From Hemileia vastatrix (taxonomy: Eukaryota > Basidiomycota > Pucciniomycetes > Pucciniales > Zaghouaniaceae): a stretch of 64,000 nucleotides of DNA. Under the pieces are notes generated by a model that saw only the letters and a program-made list of their open reading frames with translations, did not search any database and was not told the DNA's origin. This document shows, in pieces, positions 24,263-34,467 of this stretch. The DNA is taken from the NCBI GenBank assembly GCA_030280995.1, contig JASXTE010000001.1, positions 16,804,606-16,868,605 of the forward strand, given 5' to 3'. Position numbers and translations under genes: made by a program. Each line of letters begins with the position of its first letter. Position 1 is the first letter of the stretch.

Positions 24263-24902
24263 AGAATTGAAATTTGAGAACTTAAAACTTCAAAAGCAGT
24301 TTTATCAGTATTTATCAATACCACTGAAGACAATTTTATTGCTTACTTGTAGGTATGAAGTGAAGTTATAAGTGCCAAAAGTCAAATATGCTTTTATGTG
24401 GTCACTTTATTTAACTGTTCTACAATATGTAGCCGAGTTTTCATATTTAAAAAAGAAAATCTGTCAGTAAGATTCTTTCTAAATATTAAATGAATTTTAC
24501 AAACCAATAAAGAGGGATTAAGATTCCTGTTGAAATAAAACGATTAATCAATTTAACTGTTTTATTATCTACAAAGATCGCAAAATTAATTGGTCTATTT
24601 ACAGACTCCCACTAATAACAATTTTATGTTAAATTAGTTGTAAAAATTTTTATCTGAAAAGATCGCAATATTAATTGGTCTATTGACTGACTCCCACTAA
24701 TAACAATTATATGTTAAGTTAGTGGTAAAATTGTTGATTCAATATCACAATTTTATTATATAATAGGGCTTCTTTTTCTTAAATCACTATATAAGTGAAC
24801 CCAACCTGCTGTAAGTATCCAAATATTTCTATAGGGATTTTATTTACTTGTAGCCTCTTTTTGAATTTTTACTTACTGGAAGATAACCAACAGAATTCTT
24901 GA

Positions 24903-24915
24903 GGAAAGGTCCCCA
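24903..24915 (-). other. Primer-binding site of element A
   Basis: Just inside the 5' LTR the minus strand reads TGGGGACCTTTCC. The same place in elements B and C reads TGGGGGCCTTTCC. The TGG start (complement of a tRNA CCA end) and conservation between diverged elements identify the primer-binding site; I cannot name the tRNA. Confidence 0.75.
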
Positions 24916-24916
24916 A

Positions 24917-26409
24917 TTTTCAGGCTGAGTTCAAGTACAGAGACGTGAACCGGCTTTAATGGTCAGATTTCTAGAAGATTTCAATGGTCCTATATGAATA
25001 CTGTAGTACCAATCCAATAAGTATTAAAATATAACTCAATATAAGGGTCTCAGTAATTTTAATCTCATTAATTATATATGGCTTACAATCTTATAGTTTG
25101 TAGAAAAATAGATTTAATAAATTCAGATACTATTCAAAGAATTTATAAGTACTATTGATATGTATTGTAATTGCACTAGTTATATGTTTAATTGTAATGA
25201 TAAAGAATGTAGAAAACAAGACCAAAAACCCACTCCTTTTATACACAATTACTTCCCCAATGAACCCCTTGATTTAAAAGCTCTATACACAGTTAATGAC
25301 ACCTCATTCTAGCTAATAGACATTTCCAGAAACACAAAGAGTGATCAGTAACAAAATTAGAATGCTATCACCTGCTAAAATCCTGTAGTAATAGGGATAA
25401 TCTATCAAAAATAAAGAATAAGCAAAAAAGAGAGTATATGTGTATTATACATTAAAATAAAAGACTAAAAAGGGGAAATTAAGACTAATTAATACTTAGT
25501 AATAGGAAAGATTAAAAGTAGAAATTTTGGGGCTAATAATGACATTATACTACGTGAAATCCCCATTCAAAAATAACCAAAATTGACTGAGAAACCACCT
25601 AAAAACCCAAAAAAGGGTGTGAGATGTGGGGTAACTACATTCAGTCCTTTGCAGGCACTTGCATGGGTAAATCCTTGACTAATTTACGCAAATTTAAGTG
25701 TGGTAGTGAATTAAAGGCCAATATTGAGGTTATTAATGAAATTAGTGCATATAAAGAGGGTCAATGCATTTATAATTAAGCTATGACACTAAATAAGCGC
25801 CTGTCGCCTATTTTAGTGTGTTTCCCCACAGTGGGCATAAAATGTGGGGTAATTATAGTGTGAAAAATCTAACTTTGCTAAAAATTAAGCTATTCACATG
25901 GGAAAAATGCAAGCAGTATATGGCCAGTACACAGAAGCCATTTCTGGCATAAAAAACACCAAATTTGAAAAGTGTTATTTTTATGCATTTGAGTAGCCAA
26001 ATCAATAGCCCTAATTAAGACAAATTGATCTTTCAAAGTGCATTTTTAATATTATTAAATTTATAGCGCATATAATCAACTTTTAAGTGATTTAAAGTGC
26101 ATTTCTTGTTTTTTACATAAAACAATGAAAACAACAGCTTTAAGTCTACTTAAAAATTATGTAGCCTTATATTTAAGGTTCTTAAGATTACCCTAAAATA
26201 TTCCAACTTAAGATTAAGTACATGAGACTTATAAAAAGTGGATTTATGCATGTATATAAGGTGCTATAATGGCATATTTTGTATATTATCATAAATTTAC
26301 TTATGTATACTATTTGTGTACTCTAATTTATTGCTCCCATGTATAGTCCATGTGTTTAACATAACTTATAAGTAATTTTTATTCAGTCCTTGAGATATCC
26401 AGGCTGAAA
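24917..26409 (-). repeat. 5' LTR of element A
   Basis: Aligns with 17749-19241. Its start (minus strand) has decayed from TGTCAGCC to TTTCAGCC, and its inner end reads CCTGAAAA instead of ending in CA. Confidence 0.88.
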
Positions 26410-26445
26410 ACTTTCTAGCAATTCCACCCCCTATATTGCATAGTG
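26410..26445. mobile_element. CACTA-like MITE, right part
   Basis: Carries TTTCTAGCAATTCCACCCCC and the right terminus ATATTGCATAGTG, followed by AGT, the same trinucleotide that precedes the left part at 17532. It completes the MITE interrupted by element A. Confidence 0.9.
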
Positions 26446-26980
26446 AGTATTTTAACTAATCTAAGAAATAATAGTAGACAAAAACTCCATCAGAAAATAT
26501 GTTAAAATGAAAAAAGCTTTGGACTAATCACTATGTTCAATTTTAATAAACCTATGAGAAGATTTCTAATAATTTTTTACTCAAATCTCATAAATGTAGC
26601 TAAAGAATTACTTAAATGGCCAATCTTATGGCAAAAAAATTCAAAAATGATAAAATTGCCTATATAAAGTAACCTAAAAGATATTCCTTGCTAATTTATT
26701 TTGCTTATTATATGTGATCTTGAAAAGTGATTTATTAATATAAATTATAGAAAGAATAAACATGAATTTTTAATAGCAACATCTATGCACAAAGATCTAT
26801 CATTAAATTTTCTCAAATATTTCAAAGTAGAATTTAGGATGTGATTTACATCTGGGATGATTATTAAAAAATGTCCAGCCACAAAAAAATCTACAATTAC
26901 CATGTAAACTGGAGTTTAAAAAATAATTATATTTATATATTTTATCATTAAAATAAATCTGTTCAACACCAACATATAAT
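26446..26980. other. AT-rich spacer, no gene recognised
   Basis: About 0.5 kb between the interrupted MITE and the next transposon, with no coding frame or repeat recognised. Confidence 0.5.
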
Positions 26981-27503
26981 AGGTGGTTTCAGTTCTTGAA
27001 AATCCACACTTAAATTTCATGAAAACAACACTAATTTTAGTGTGGATTTCTGAAACATACTAGCCCCAACACATGTGGATCTCAAAAGTGAAATAAGTCA
27101 TTTATTTCACTCAAATATGTACTTTCTCAACTGAAAGTTCTGATTTAACCATAATGTCCCATTTCACTGATTTGTCAGCATCATCCTATTTATACGCAGC
27201 ACTCTGAAGCATAATACTTTATAACTCAAAACAACATACAATATCTACATTTTATAACATGTAAGAGTCATGCCTTTCTCACTCTCAAATTGTGATAAGC
27301 TACATCAAGAAATGAATTTCATAGCTCTTGAGCTCCTCTTGGACTCTGATTGAGATTGTAATTCTGATCTTAAAGAAGATTTTCCTTTTTTGTCAAAAAT
27401 GTCCATGAAACATTATCTTCTTCCAAGAAATCCTCAAGTACTTCATACCCCCAGGTAAACCATCCAAAACCTTCTAAACCTATCTGTACCCAGTTGTATA
27501 AAG

Positions 27504-28420
27504 TTGTTCAGGACTTCTCAGGAATGTTTCCTTCAATTGCTTGAGCTTATTCAGGACCACCCCATCTTTAACAATAATCCTCAAAAATCACAACTTGATC
27601 TTTTAATTCAATTGGCCATCACACTATGTTGTTTGGGTTCCACTGGTAACATTTCTGCTTTGAAAAATTTGGAAAATGTCTTCATTTTAGGGTATTACTC
27701 TGTTAACACTGATACAAAATGATCCATCACCACTATCAACTCCTTGAAATCTAAACTTCTCACCTTTCCAACTAAAGAAGAACCACTTTAGTCATCTCAG
27801 GTTATCCAAGTAGAGGATTTACCAGGATGTATTGGTTTTGTTGATGGTACTACTTTCCTTTGAGTTAGAAAAATGCTCAAGGTGGAAAAAATTTCTTTGA
27901 CCAAAAAAAGAGGTAGCTTATTTTTAATTCCATTCATTATTTTCCATACTAAAGCAAGAAACTATATCTTCTCTATAGATATTCAATTTCTTTTCAGCTT
28001 ATATGTGACATCAACAGAAAATTTATATCTTACTTTTCTGGCTATCCTGGATCATGTCATGATTCCTACGTCTTTCAAAGAATGCAAATTTCAAAAGAAC
28101 CTGAAAAATTTATAGATGAAGATCAGTATCTTCTGGCAGATTCTGCTTATATGTATGGAATTTATGTACTTCCTTTTTTTTGGGGAGAAGAAACTGAAGA
28201 CAGTTAAAATTCCAAATTCCACAATCATTTGAAAAGGTCCACAGTCTGTATTGAACATTCTTTTGGAATCTTGAAAGGTTGTTTTTCCACTTTGAGGGAA
28301 TTAAGAAGTCTCCTTAGAAAAAAGTCCGAAATTGAGGAGGTAAACAAATGGATTCTGTGTTGCACTATACTTCATAAACTACTTGCTGACCTCAAAGATC
28401 AAAAGTTAGAGTTGTATTAA
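27504..28420 (+). pseudogene. PIF/Harbinger DDE transposase, nearly intact catalytic part
   Basis: Blocks in order: CFLQLLELIQDHPIF and LAITLCCLGSTGN (N-terminal, 27504-27722), GCIGFVDGTTF (first catalytic acid, about 27835), an intron-like gap ending TTTTCAG near 27999, then one frame from QLICDINRKF through GYPGSCHDS, QYLLADSAY (second acid), and CIEHSFGILKG (the glutamate) to the end at 28420. Only one stop (28205-28207) interrupts the last frame. All three acids of the DDE triad survive, unlike the relative at 41161-42423. These enzymes cut and paste DNA with 3-bp target duplications, as seen at this element's ends. Stops in the N-terminal half make it a pseudogene unless the splicing is more complex than I can see. 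Confidence 0.85.
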
Positions 28421-28617
28421 GATGAAGAAGTTGAAACACCTCCCACTATATCCAACACTTCTATTTCTCAAACCACTATGATCTGTGAAAAAATTCTTCC
28501 AATAACACTAGCACATTGGGAGATTTAGAAATTTATTCTTTAATTATTACAAAGTTCATTTCATTTTTATCTACTATTACTACCTTCTTTTTATTCACAA
28601 ATATTACTTCCCACTAA

Positions 28618-28878
28618 CATTACACAATATAGGGGGGAGACTTGCTATCAAGTCCTCAAACTGAACTCAGATAGAACTCAGATGGAACTCAGACTGAACT
28701 CAGACTGAACCCATACTGAACTCTACTTGAAAACTCACCTAAAACTGTTCTGCTGAGTGGTGTTCATTCCTGATTGTATGGTTCCTTTATCAATAGCTCA
28801 ATGTGTGTTCAATCTGGGGTGAGTTTGGGTCTAAGTTTTCAGACTTGCTAGCAAGTCCGCCCCCCATATTGTGTGGTG
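28618..28878. mobile_element. CACTA-like MITE, full copy
   Basis: Terminal inverted repeats begin CATTACACAATATAGGGGGG and, in reverse complement, CACCACACAATATGGGGGGC. TAA flanks both sides (28615-28617 and 28879-28881). A subterminal GACTTGCTAKCAAGTC palindrome and five or so GAACTCAGA short repeats lie inside. It is inserted just downstream of the transposase of Harbinger-type element 3, in reverse orientation to the copy at 30726. Confidence 0.92.
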
Positions 28879-29597
28879 TAAGATATTCTCTATCATTATG
28901 CCAACAATACTCCATAATTTCTCAACACAACCCTTTAAAAAAATTCAATACTCTTCAAAATATCAAGTTGCATGTATTATTATCTTGTTTTTGTAATTTT
29001 ATTTCTCAATATTGACTTTTATTTTGAATTTTCATTGAAAGTCTCTTTTTCCCTGTCTCATTTGTTTTTGTTCACCACCTCAAAATGAAAGTGCATAGTT
29101 TCAGCTATCACATAATTATTCAGTCATTCTTTTTTTCTTTCATCCCTTATATCCTTTTCCTCCTCTCCTCAAACATCCCTTAAAAAATTTGAAGTCCATT
29201 TTTTTCTCAGCTCATCTCTCCTGGTAGGTCATTTTTTTCATTTTTATTTTTTTATTTTCTAATAGTTATTTTTTTTTCTCATTTTTCTGGTAAGTGGTTT
29301 TATTTTTCATTTTCAAGGCAGAATTAACTTCTTTTTTTTTCTCCCTCTTTTCACTCTTTTTTCTCTCTCCATCCAAATATTGACAGATATGTTTAAAAAC
29401 ATCATTTAATCTTTTTCTTTCTTTTTTTTTCAGAATTATACAAAAATATTCCTCAATTTCAATAGAAATATTGATTATGCTTATGGTTCTTTGTGGAAAA
29501 TATTTTTAGTAATTTATTTTAAATTATATGAGTTTTTTTTAATTTTTAAATAATTTTTTTAAGGTTTTTTTGACCAGCAAAAAAAAATTTCATAAAA

Positions 29598-30725
29598 AAA
29601 ATGTCTGTTTCTACTGATTCAAGCCTTACACCTCTATCTTCATCTTTATCTTCTTTATGATCTTCTTCAATATCTACTTTATTTCAATCTTCATCAAAGC
29701 CTTTTAACATAAAAATTGATGATTGATCTTATCAGAATGAAAGTATTTTAAAAAAGAAAATACACTTGGATAGTTTATTTGGCCACATATCAAACATCAA
29801 GTATTATAAAACTAAATTCAATAAAAAATAAATATCCCAAGAAGTTACCTGAAGATATTGAATATCTTACTGTATTAGGAGGCAATGAAGATAAGGCAGT
29901 AATCAGTAAATCTCTTAAACCTCAATTTATTTATGAAAATAATTCATTTGATGGTGTAAAAGATATGTTGTTTAACCAACTATCTAATCTCACATCTACA
30001 CTATATCAAATGTATTTGGTTTGCTTACCAATAAGGAATAAATTTTTTTGGTGGTATCACAATTGTTTTTGGATGGAGACCAGGATTTTTTAATGGTTTT
30101 TCTCTTGGTAAATCTAATAATTTTTGTTTAATTCTTAATATAGATCACTCATTTTAATTCTATAGGCTTCTATTTTTTGCTCAAAATTCTATCTAAATTG
30201 GAAATAGATAATGATTTTTGAAAATGGGAATCTGTATCTTCCATTAATTCTTTTCTTGATCTTTGGCTTAAAAAACTCTGCAATAAAGCTTTTCAAAAAA
30301 ATGATGAACTTTCAACCAGAGTTGGAATATCAAATAGGTGTGAATTGAAATGGGAATAGATGAGCAGTGAATATCTATTATTCTCAAATGCTAAAATTAC
30401 TCATTCTAATTTTCACAAAAAGATTCATACCAATTTGAATGATGTCAATTATCTTACTTTGGGGATGTTCCCTTATATCAATCATATTACTGGACAACCT
30501 ATTCCTTCACCAGTTAAAGTAAAAGCTCATGGTTTATACTTTCCAAATCATAAGTGTATAATTAATTTTGGTTTAAGAAATTTAATCATCAAATCTTTTT
30601 AAAACTCTTCTCAGGATAACCACCAAACAATCAAAGCACCTCTAGGTTTGAAGTTTTGTCAAGAACTCACACATTTTGGGTGCTCATTTCATATCAGTCA
30701 AAATTTAATGCAACAAATCAACAAG
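29598..30725 (+). pseudogene. TET-like 2OG-Fe(II) oxygenase relic carried by the transposon
   Basis: A serine-rich start (MSVSTDSSLTPLSSS, 29601) is followed by IEYLTVLGGNEDKA, NSFDGVKDMLF and LTSTLYQMYLV, then a GWRPGFF-like block near 30075-30095. The core runs from about 30360: SEYLLFSNAKITHSNF, KKIHTNLNDVNYLTLGMF, ITGQPIPSPVKVKAHGLYF, INFGLRNLIIKSF, NSSQDN then HQT, and THFGCSFHIS. Order and spacing fit the TET/JBP-like oxygenases that are expanded in rusts and other basidiomycetes. The metal HxD motif reads H-T-N (30426-30434), which should prevent iron binding. Several stops and frame changes are present, and a MITE is inserted in the tail at 30726. Confidence 0.7.
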
Positions 30726-30986
30726 CACCACACAATATGGGGGGTGGACTTGCTAGTAAGTACGGAACCTTGGACCCAAACTTGCCACAGATTGAACACA
30801 CATTGAGCTATTGATTAAGGAACCATACAATCAGGGATGAACACCACTCAGTAGAAAAGTTTTGGGTGGGTGTTCAAGTAGAGTTCAGTATGGGTTCAGT
30901 ATGAGTTCAGTCTGAGTTCCATCTGAGTTCCATTTGAGTTCAGGTTGAGGACTTTCTAGCAAGTCCACCCCCTATATTGCATAGTG
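30726..30986. mobile_element. CACTA-like MITE, full copy
   Basis: Ends CACCACACAATATGGGGGG and, in reverse complement, CACTATGCAATATAGGGGG; flanked by AAG on both sides (30723-30725 and 30987-30989). The relatives at 5520 and 14310 show the empty site (AACAAGGTAAA), so the insertion point is certain. Subterminal palindromes and a run of GAGTTC repeats (30887-30945) lie inside. Confidence 0.93.
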
Positions 30987-31829
30987 AAGGTAAAAAAAAT
31001 GGTTAAAGTAATAGATTCAATGAAACATTAGGTAGATCAAAAAAGCATGGGTATTTAAAAATTCATCAAATATTTATTATTCTTTCATAAATCTTTAATA
31101 AACAAATCTGATATTTCAATTTACTAAACTAAAGTAATGGGCTGACGACCTTGTGTTGTATAAATGGTAATCATGAAAACATTAATTTGTTTCATGGGAT
31201 TCGTCTATCCTGTACCTGTGGAAAGTCCCAAACTTAGTTTCTAGACTTGATCTTCATTTTGGCTTGAGGAATTGTCATTACTTTAAAACTAGTAAATTTG
31301 ACTCATCTTATTTATTTATTTTTTAATTTATGTAATTATTTTAAATTTTGGTGATTTTCACCCCTTAATTCAATACAAGGCAGGGGAGGGTATTGCCAAA
31401 TTTTCCAATCTGACATGCAAAATTGATGACTTGGAAAAATTTTGGTGATACCCACCTCTTACCTCAAAAAAATGCATGGAAGGGTATTGCCAAACTCTCC
31501 AAACAGATATAGAATTTAGTTTACTTAGCTTTATTTAGAAATTCAGGTTGGTGGTGAGGTGATAAAATTATGTTGATGATGAGGATTTTTGCACAGGTGT
31601 CAGTATTATTTTACCATCTGAAATTCCAAAAGTTAAATATTTTAGATATCATTAAGGACAAAAAAAAGGTGTTATCAGAATCTGATTATATAACTCTTTT
31701 TGATAAGATTAAAAGTAACTAATAAAGTCATTCCCCATCCATTAACCCAAAAAACAATTAATCAATTAAAAAAGTCATGTAATTTTTTAATGTCCTCATA
31801 AGATTGGATATTTTTTACACATTCCATAA

Positions 31830-32825
31830 TAAATTCTTTTTTTTAATTTTCTTGCTTTTCCTAATCACAATTTGTCATTTCTCTTTGAATATCAGGGTCT
31901 TTTCTTTCTCTGAGTGAAAATGAACTTTTTCCATCTCCTCTGCATTGAATCTGGCTTTTTCAAAATTTGGTTTAAGCAAAAAAAAATTGTCCTTTAAATC
32001 TAAGTCCTGTTGATCTTTCATTAGCATATGACCAAACTTCATATTCTCAAAGTTGAAGGTGTTTTTTGCAATAGATGATTTTTATAAGAAAATTGAATAG
32101 AAAAAATAAATAAATATGTTATAGAAGAAGATATATAGTGACCAAATCTTACTTATATCTTTTTTATCAAATTAATTTTCAAGGGGGGGGGAAGAGCTGG
32201 TTGAAGTATTGCCACATTTTAGAAGATGGTTCAAGTTCATTGAAGTTGAGGCTTGATGTTTTAGTTTGGAGTTTGAGCTAGAGGGTTCAGGAAGTTCATC
32301 TAAAGAAGCTTCTAAAGCCAGATTGTCATTGCTGGAATCATTAATATTTTTTGAAATTTGAGTTTGAGTAGGAGGAGACTAGAAAAGTAAGAATGAGCAA
32401 TTTAGCAAAGATTTTATGAAAATAGAAAAAGTAACCATACATCAAAGAATTGGGGCTCTGAGAACTCAGATCTGCTCCAAAATAATTGTTCTGCTTGATA
32501 GTTGGGATCATCTTCAGGTGAATTATGGTTAGAAGCTAGAGGAGACTGATGTCCTTGAAGTACAAGTGTTTTGGGAAGATTATTAGATGATTGAGAACCA
32601 GAGGGCATATCCTTGGCAGTATCATGTAGAAACCAAGGGTTGACATCAACTTGGGAACCAAAACAAATATCCATTTCCTCATAGAAAGGACACATGACAT
32701 TGCACTTTTTGGAAACAGTAGTAATTCCAATCTCCAAATCATCATCATCAATATCAAAGCCAGTGGAAGTGGAAGAAAAATGAGCCTTTTTATATTTTAA
32801 TTGATAACTTTTGAACCTCTTTCAT
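31830..32825 (-). pseudogene. Accessory gene of Harbinger-type element 3 (SANT/NAM-associated-like)
   Basis: The first exon carries a basic start (MKE..., 32825, with a 2-base loss), then AHFSSTSTGF, DDDDLEIGITTVSKK, MCPFYEEMDICFGSQVDVNP and a Ser/Pro-rich stretch to ~32440. A further exon (32370-32170) reads SPPTQTQISKNINDSSND and a Ser/Asn-rich continuation. The last (about 32060-31880) is a charged helix (MKFGHMLMKDQQDLDLKD, EEMEKVHFHSE). A DNA-binding head, a low-complexity linker and a coiled C-terminus match the layout of NAM-associated/SANT proteins that accompany PIF/Harbinger transposases; this assignment is by pattern only. It is transcribed against the TET-like gene. Confidence 0.5.
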
Positions 32826-33423
32826 TTTCTTAGGATTGATGTTGATTCTCCCTTTTGTTTTCTTTTTTACTTCATCTGCTATCAACAAGAAGCCATTGAC
32901 CTTTGATGAAGGTGGACATCCAATTCAAGTAGACTTCTCACATCCAAAAAATGCATCACAATCTGATTTAATTTTGAGGAAGTTGATGATGATGAGATAA
33001 TCTTCCTTTTTTTTAGCTATCCAGACTTTGATTTCTCAGGTGAGAGGAGCTTGCATTACAGGAAAATCTTTGTGATGAAGCTTTTTTTTTTTTTTTTTTG
33101 AGTTGCCTTTTGAGTGTTAGATTTTCTGGGAGGCATTATGAACCTTTTATGTTACAAGAAAAGAGATTAAAAGGTTGAAAACATAAAAAAAAAAAGAAGG
33201 GAAAAAACATGCCTGGTTAAAATGTTGCAATAAAATGTTTCAAATCTCAGTCAGGGGTGTGGTGTACCAAGGATTGACAAGGGGATGGAGGTGAGGGTGT
33301 CACATGTGACAGGGACAAGGTGGGCAAGGAAGGGATGATGTGGCCAACATGTGGTTGTGGAAAAGAAAAAAAAAAACAGGGAAAAAGTGCTGATTTGAGG
33401 TCATAACTGACACCCATTTTTGA

Positions 33424-33607
33424 AATAAGTGACTTTTTTTTGCAAAATTTAAGTACTGATTTGCTTTGAAATACACACTTAAGTTGAGTGCAGATTTTCC
33501 AGAACTGACACCCCCTAATAAGTGACTTTTTTGCTAAATTTAAGTGCTGATTTGCTTTGAAATCTGCACTCAAGTTAAGTGCAGATTTGCCAGAACTGAC
33601 ACCCCCT
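33424..33607. repeat. Tandem duplication of the element 3 terminus
   Basis: Two ~91 bp units run head to tail. Each begins AAGTGACTTTTTT and ends CCAGAACTGACACCCCCTAA followed by T. They differ at about a dozen positions, so the duplication is not recent. Each copy ends with a complete terminal inverted repeat followed by AAT. Confidence 0.88.
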
Positions 33608-34467
33608 AATGTCAGGTTTCAAACTTTGATAACTCTTAAATCTATCCATTCACCCTCTCTCAAGGCCCTCCCCACCACTCTTATCCTAACTATCCCATAC
33701 CCCACTCACCCCACTAAAAAAATTAATAATCCCACAACTATCTATCAAAGGTTGTGCTCATTAATTCATTGCTATAACCAATAAATACCCACTCAAGTAG
33801 AATCAGAATACAAGAACATTACCAGCCCCCATTTACTAACTCTAACTCTACTTGTTTCACTCTTTATTTGCCCTTTTTCATTTATGTATTTATATGTATT
33901 TATAAAATTTTCATCCAATGAGTGGTAAATCAAATTTATGACAATCATCCCTTCTTTCAATCAATCCCTCTTCAGATTAAAAAATGATAATGGTTTAATT
34001 TAAACACAAAGCATTCACACCCTGTTGCGGCGTAGCTCCCACAGAACAACGTCTATCAAACAAGAAAAAAACTATAGCAAAAGCAAACTCATCAATTTGA
34101 GCATTTTTCTCTGGCCTCATGAAAAATTAATCTACTCGACGTGGATCTGGCAAAGAATCCTTTTTTTATGTCATGTAAATCTGGCCACCATAAACAAGCT
34201 GATGCACAGAGAATATCCTTTTTATAGATATAAAATCTTGATTTTTGTGATCTGCAATTTTCATTCTTGCTCTCCCCCTCTAGTTCATGACCATACCGCA
34301 TACAGGTAAAAATAAAGAAGAATATTCGTAGCATACGTTGCAAACAGCCCTCTCTCTACCTTTGAAAAATAACACCCTCAGGGTTAGCATCTAATCGACA
34401 GAGTTTATTAGGTCCCGATCGAACTTTAGTAAGAATTGGGGACTGATCTTTCATTCTTAGCAAGAAT
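33608..34467. other. 3' flank of the GYF gene
   Basis: C-rich, microsatellite-poor sequence to about 33.85 kb, then AT-rich, then from ~34020 a less AT-rich stretch directly downstream of the GYF-domain stop codon. That last part probably includes its 3' UTR. No coding frame of convincing composition was found on either strand. Confidence 0.5.

Larger units (their letters stand above)
17749..26409 (-). mobile_element. Ty3/Gypsy chromovirus, element A (degraded)
   Basis: An 8.66 kb LTR retrotransposon with ~1.49 kb LTRs at both ends, inserted in a CACTA-like MITE. Internal order on the minus strand: a coiled-coil ORF1, gag remnant, protease remnant, reverse transcriptase, RNase H, integrase, GPY/F module and chromodomain. 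Coding sequence is broken by many stops and frameshifts and by a ~1.04 kb internal deletion. The LTRs differ from each other much more than those of elements B and C, so this insertion is older. A perfect 5-bp target duplication is not visible: the left flank reads GGACT and the right AAACT or ACTTT depending on the boundary chosen. Confidence 0.9.
26981..33607. mobile_element. Harbinger-type element 3 carrying a TET-like oxygenase gene
   Basis: The left end reads AGGTGGTTTCAGTTCTTG; the right end, in reverse complement, reads AGGGGGTGTCAGTTCTGG. Both outer flanks are AAT, a 3-bp target duplication. Cargo in order: a PIF/Harbinger DDE transposase (plus, 27504-28420), a TET-like oxygenase relic (plus, 29598-30725), a conserved spacer, and an accessory DNA-binding-like gene (minus, 31830-32825). 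Two CACTA-like MITEs are nested at 28618 and 30726. The last ~91 bp of the right end is tandemly duplicated, so 33516 is an alternative terminus that is also followed by AAT. Deletion derivatives lie at 2791-7011 and 12754-15164. Confidence 0.8.

Noticed and set aside
34092..34343. 83-codon minus-strand frame downstream of the GYF gene
   Set aside because: It directly follows the stop codon region, has no recognisable domain, and fits 3' UTR sequence.
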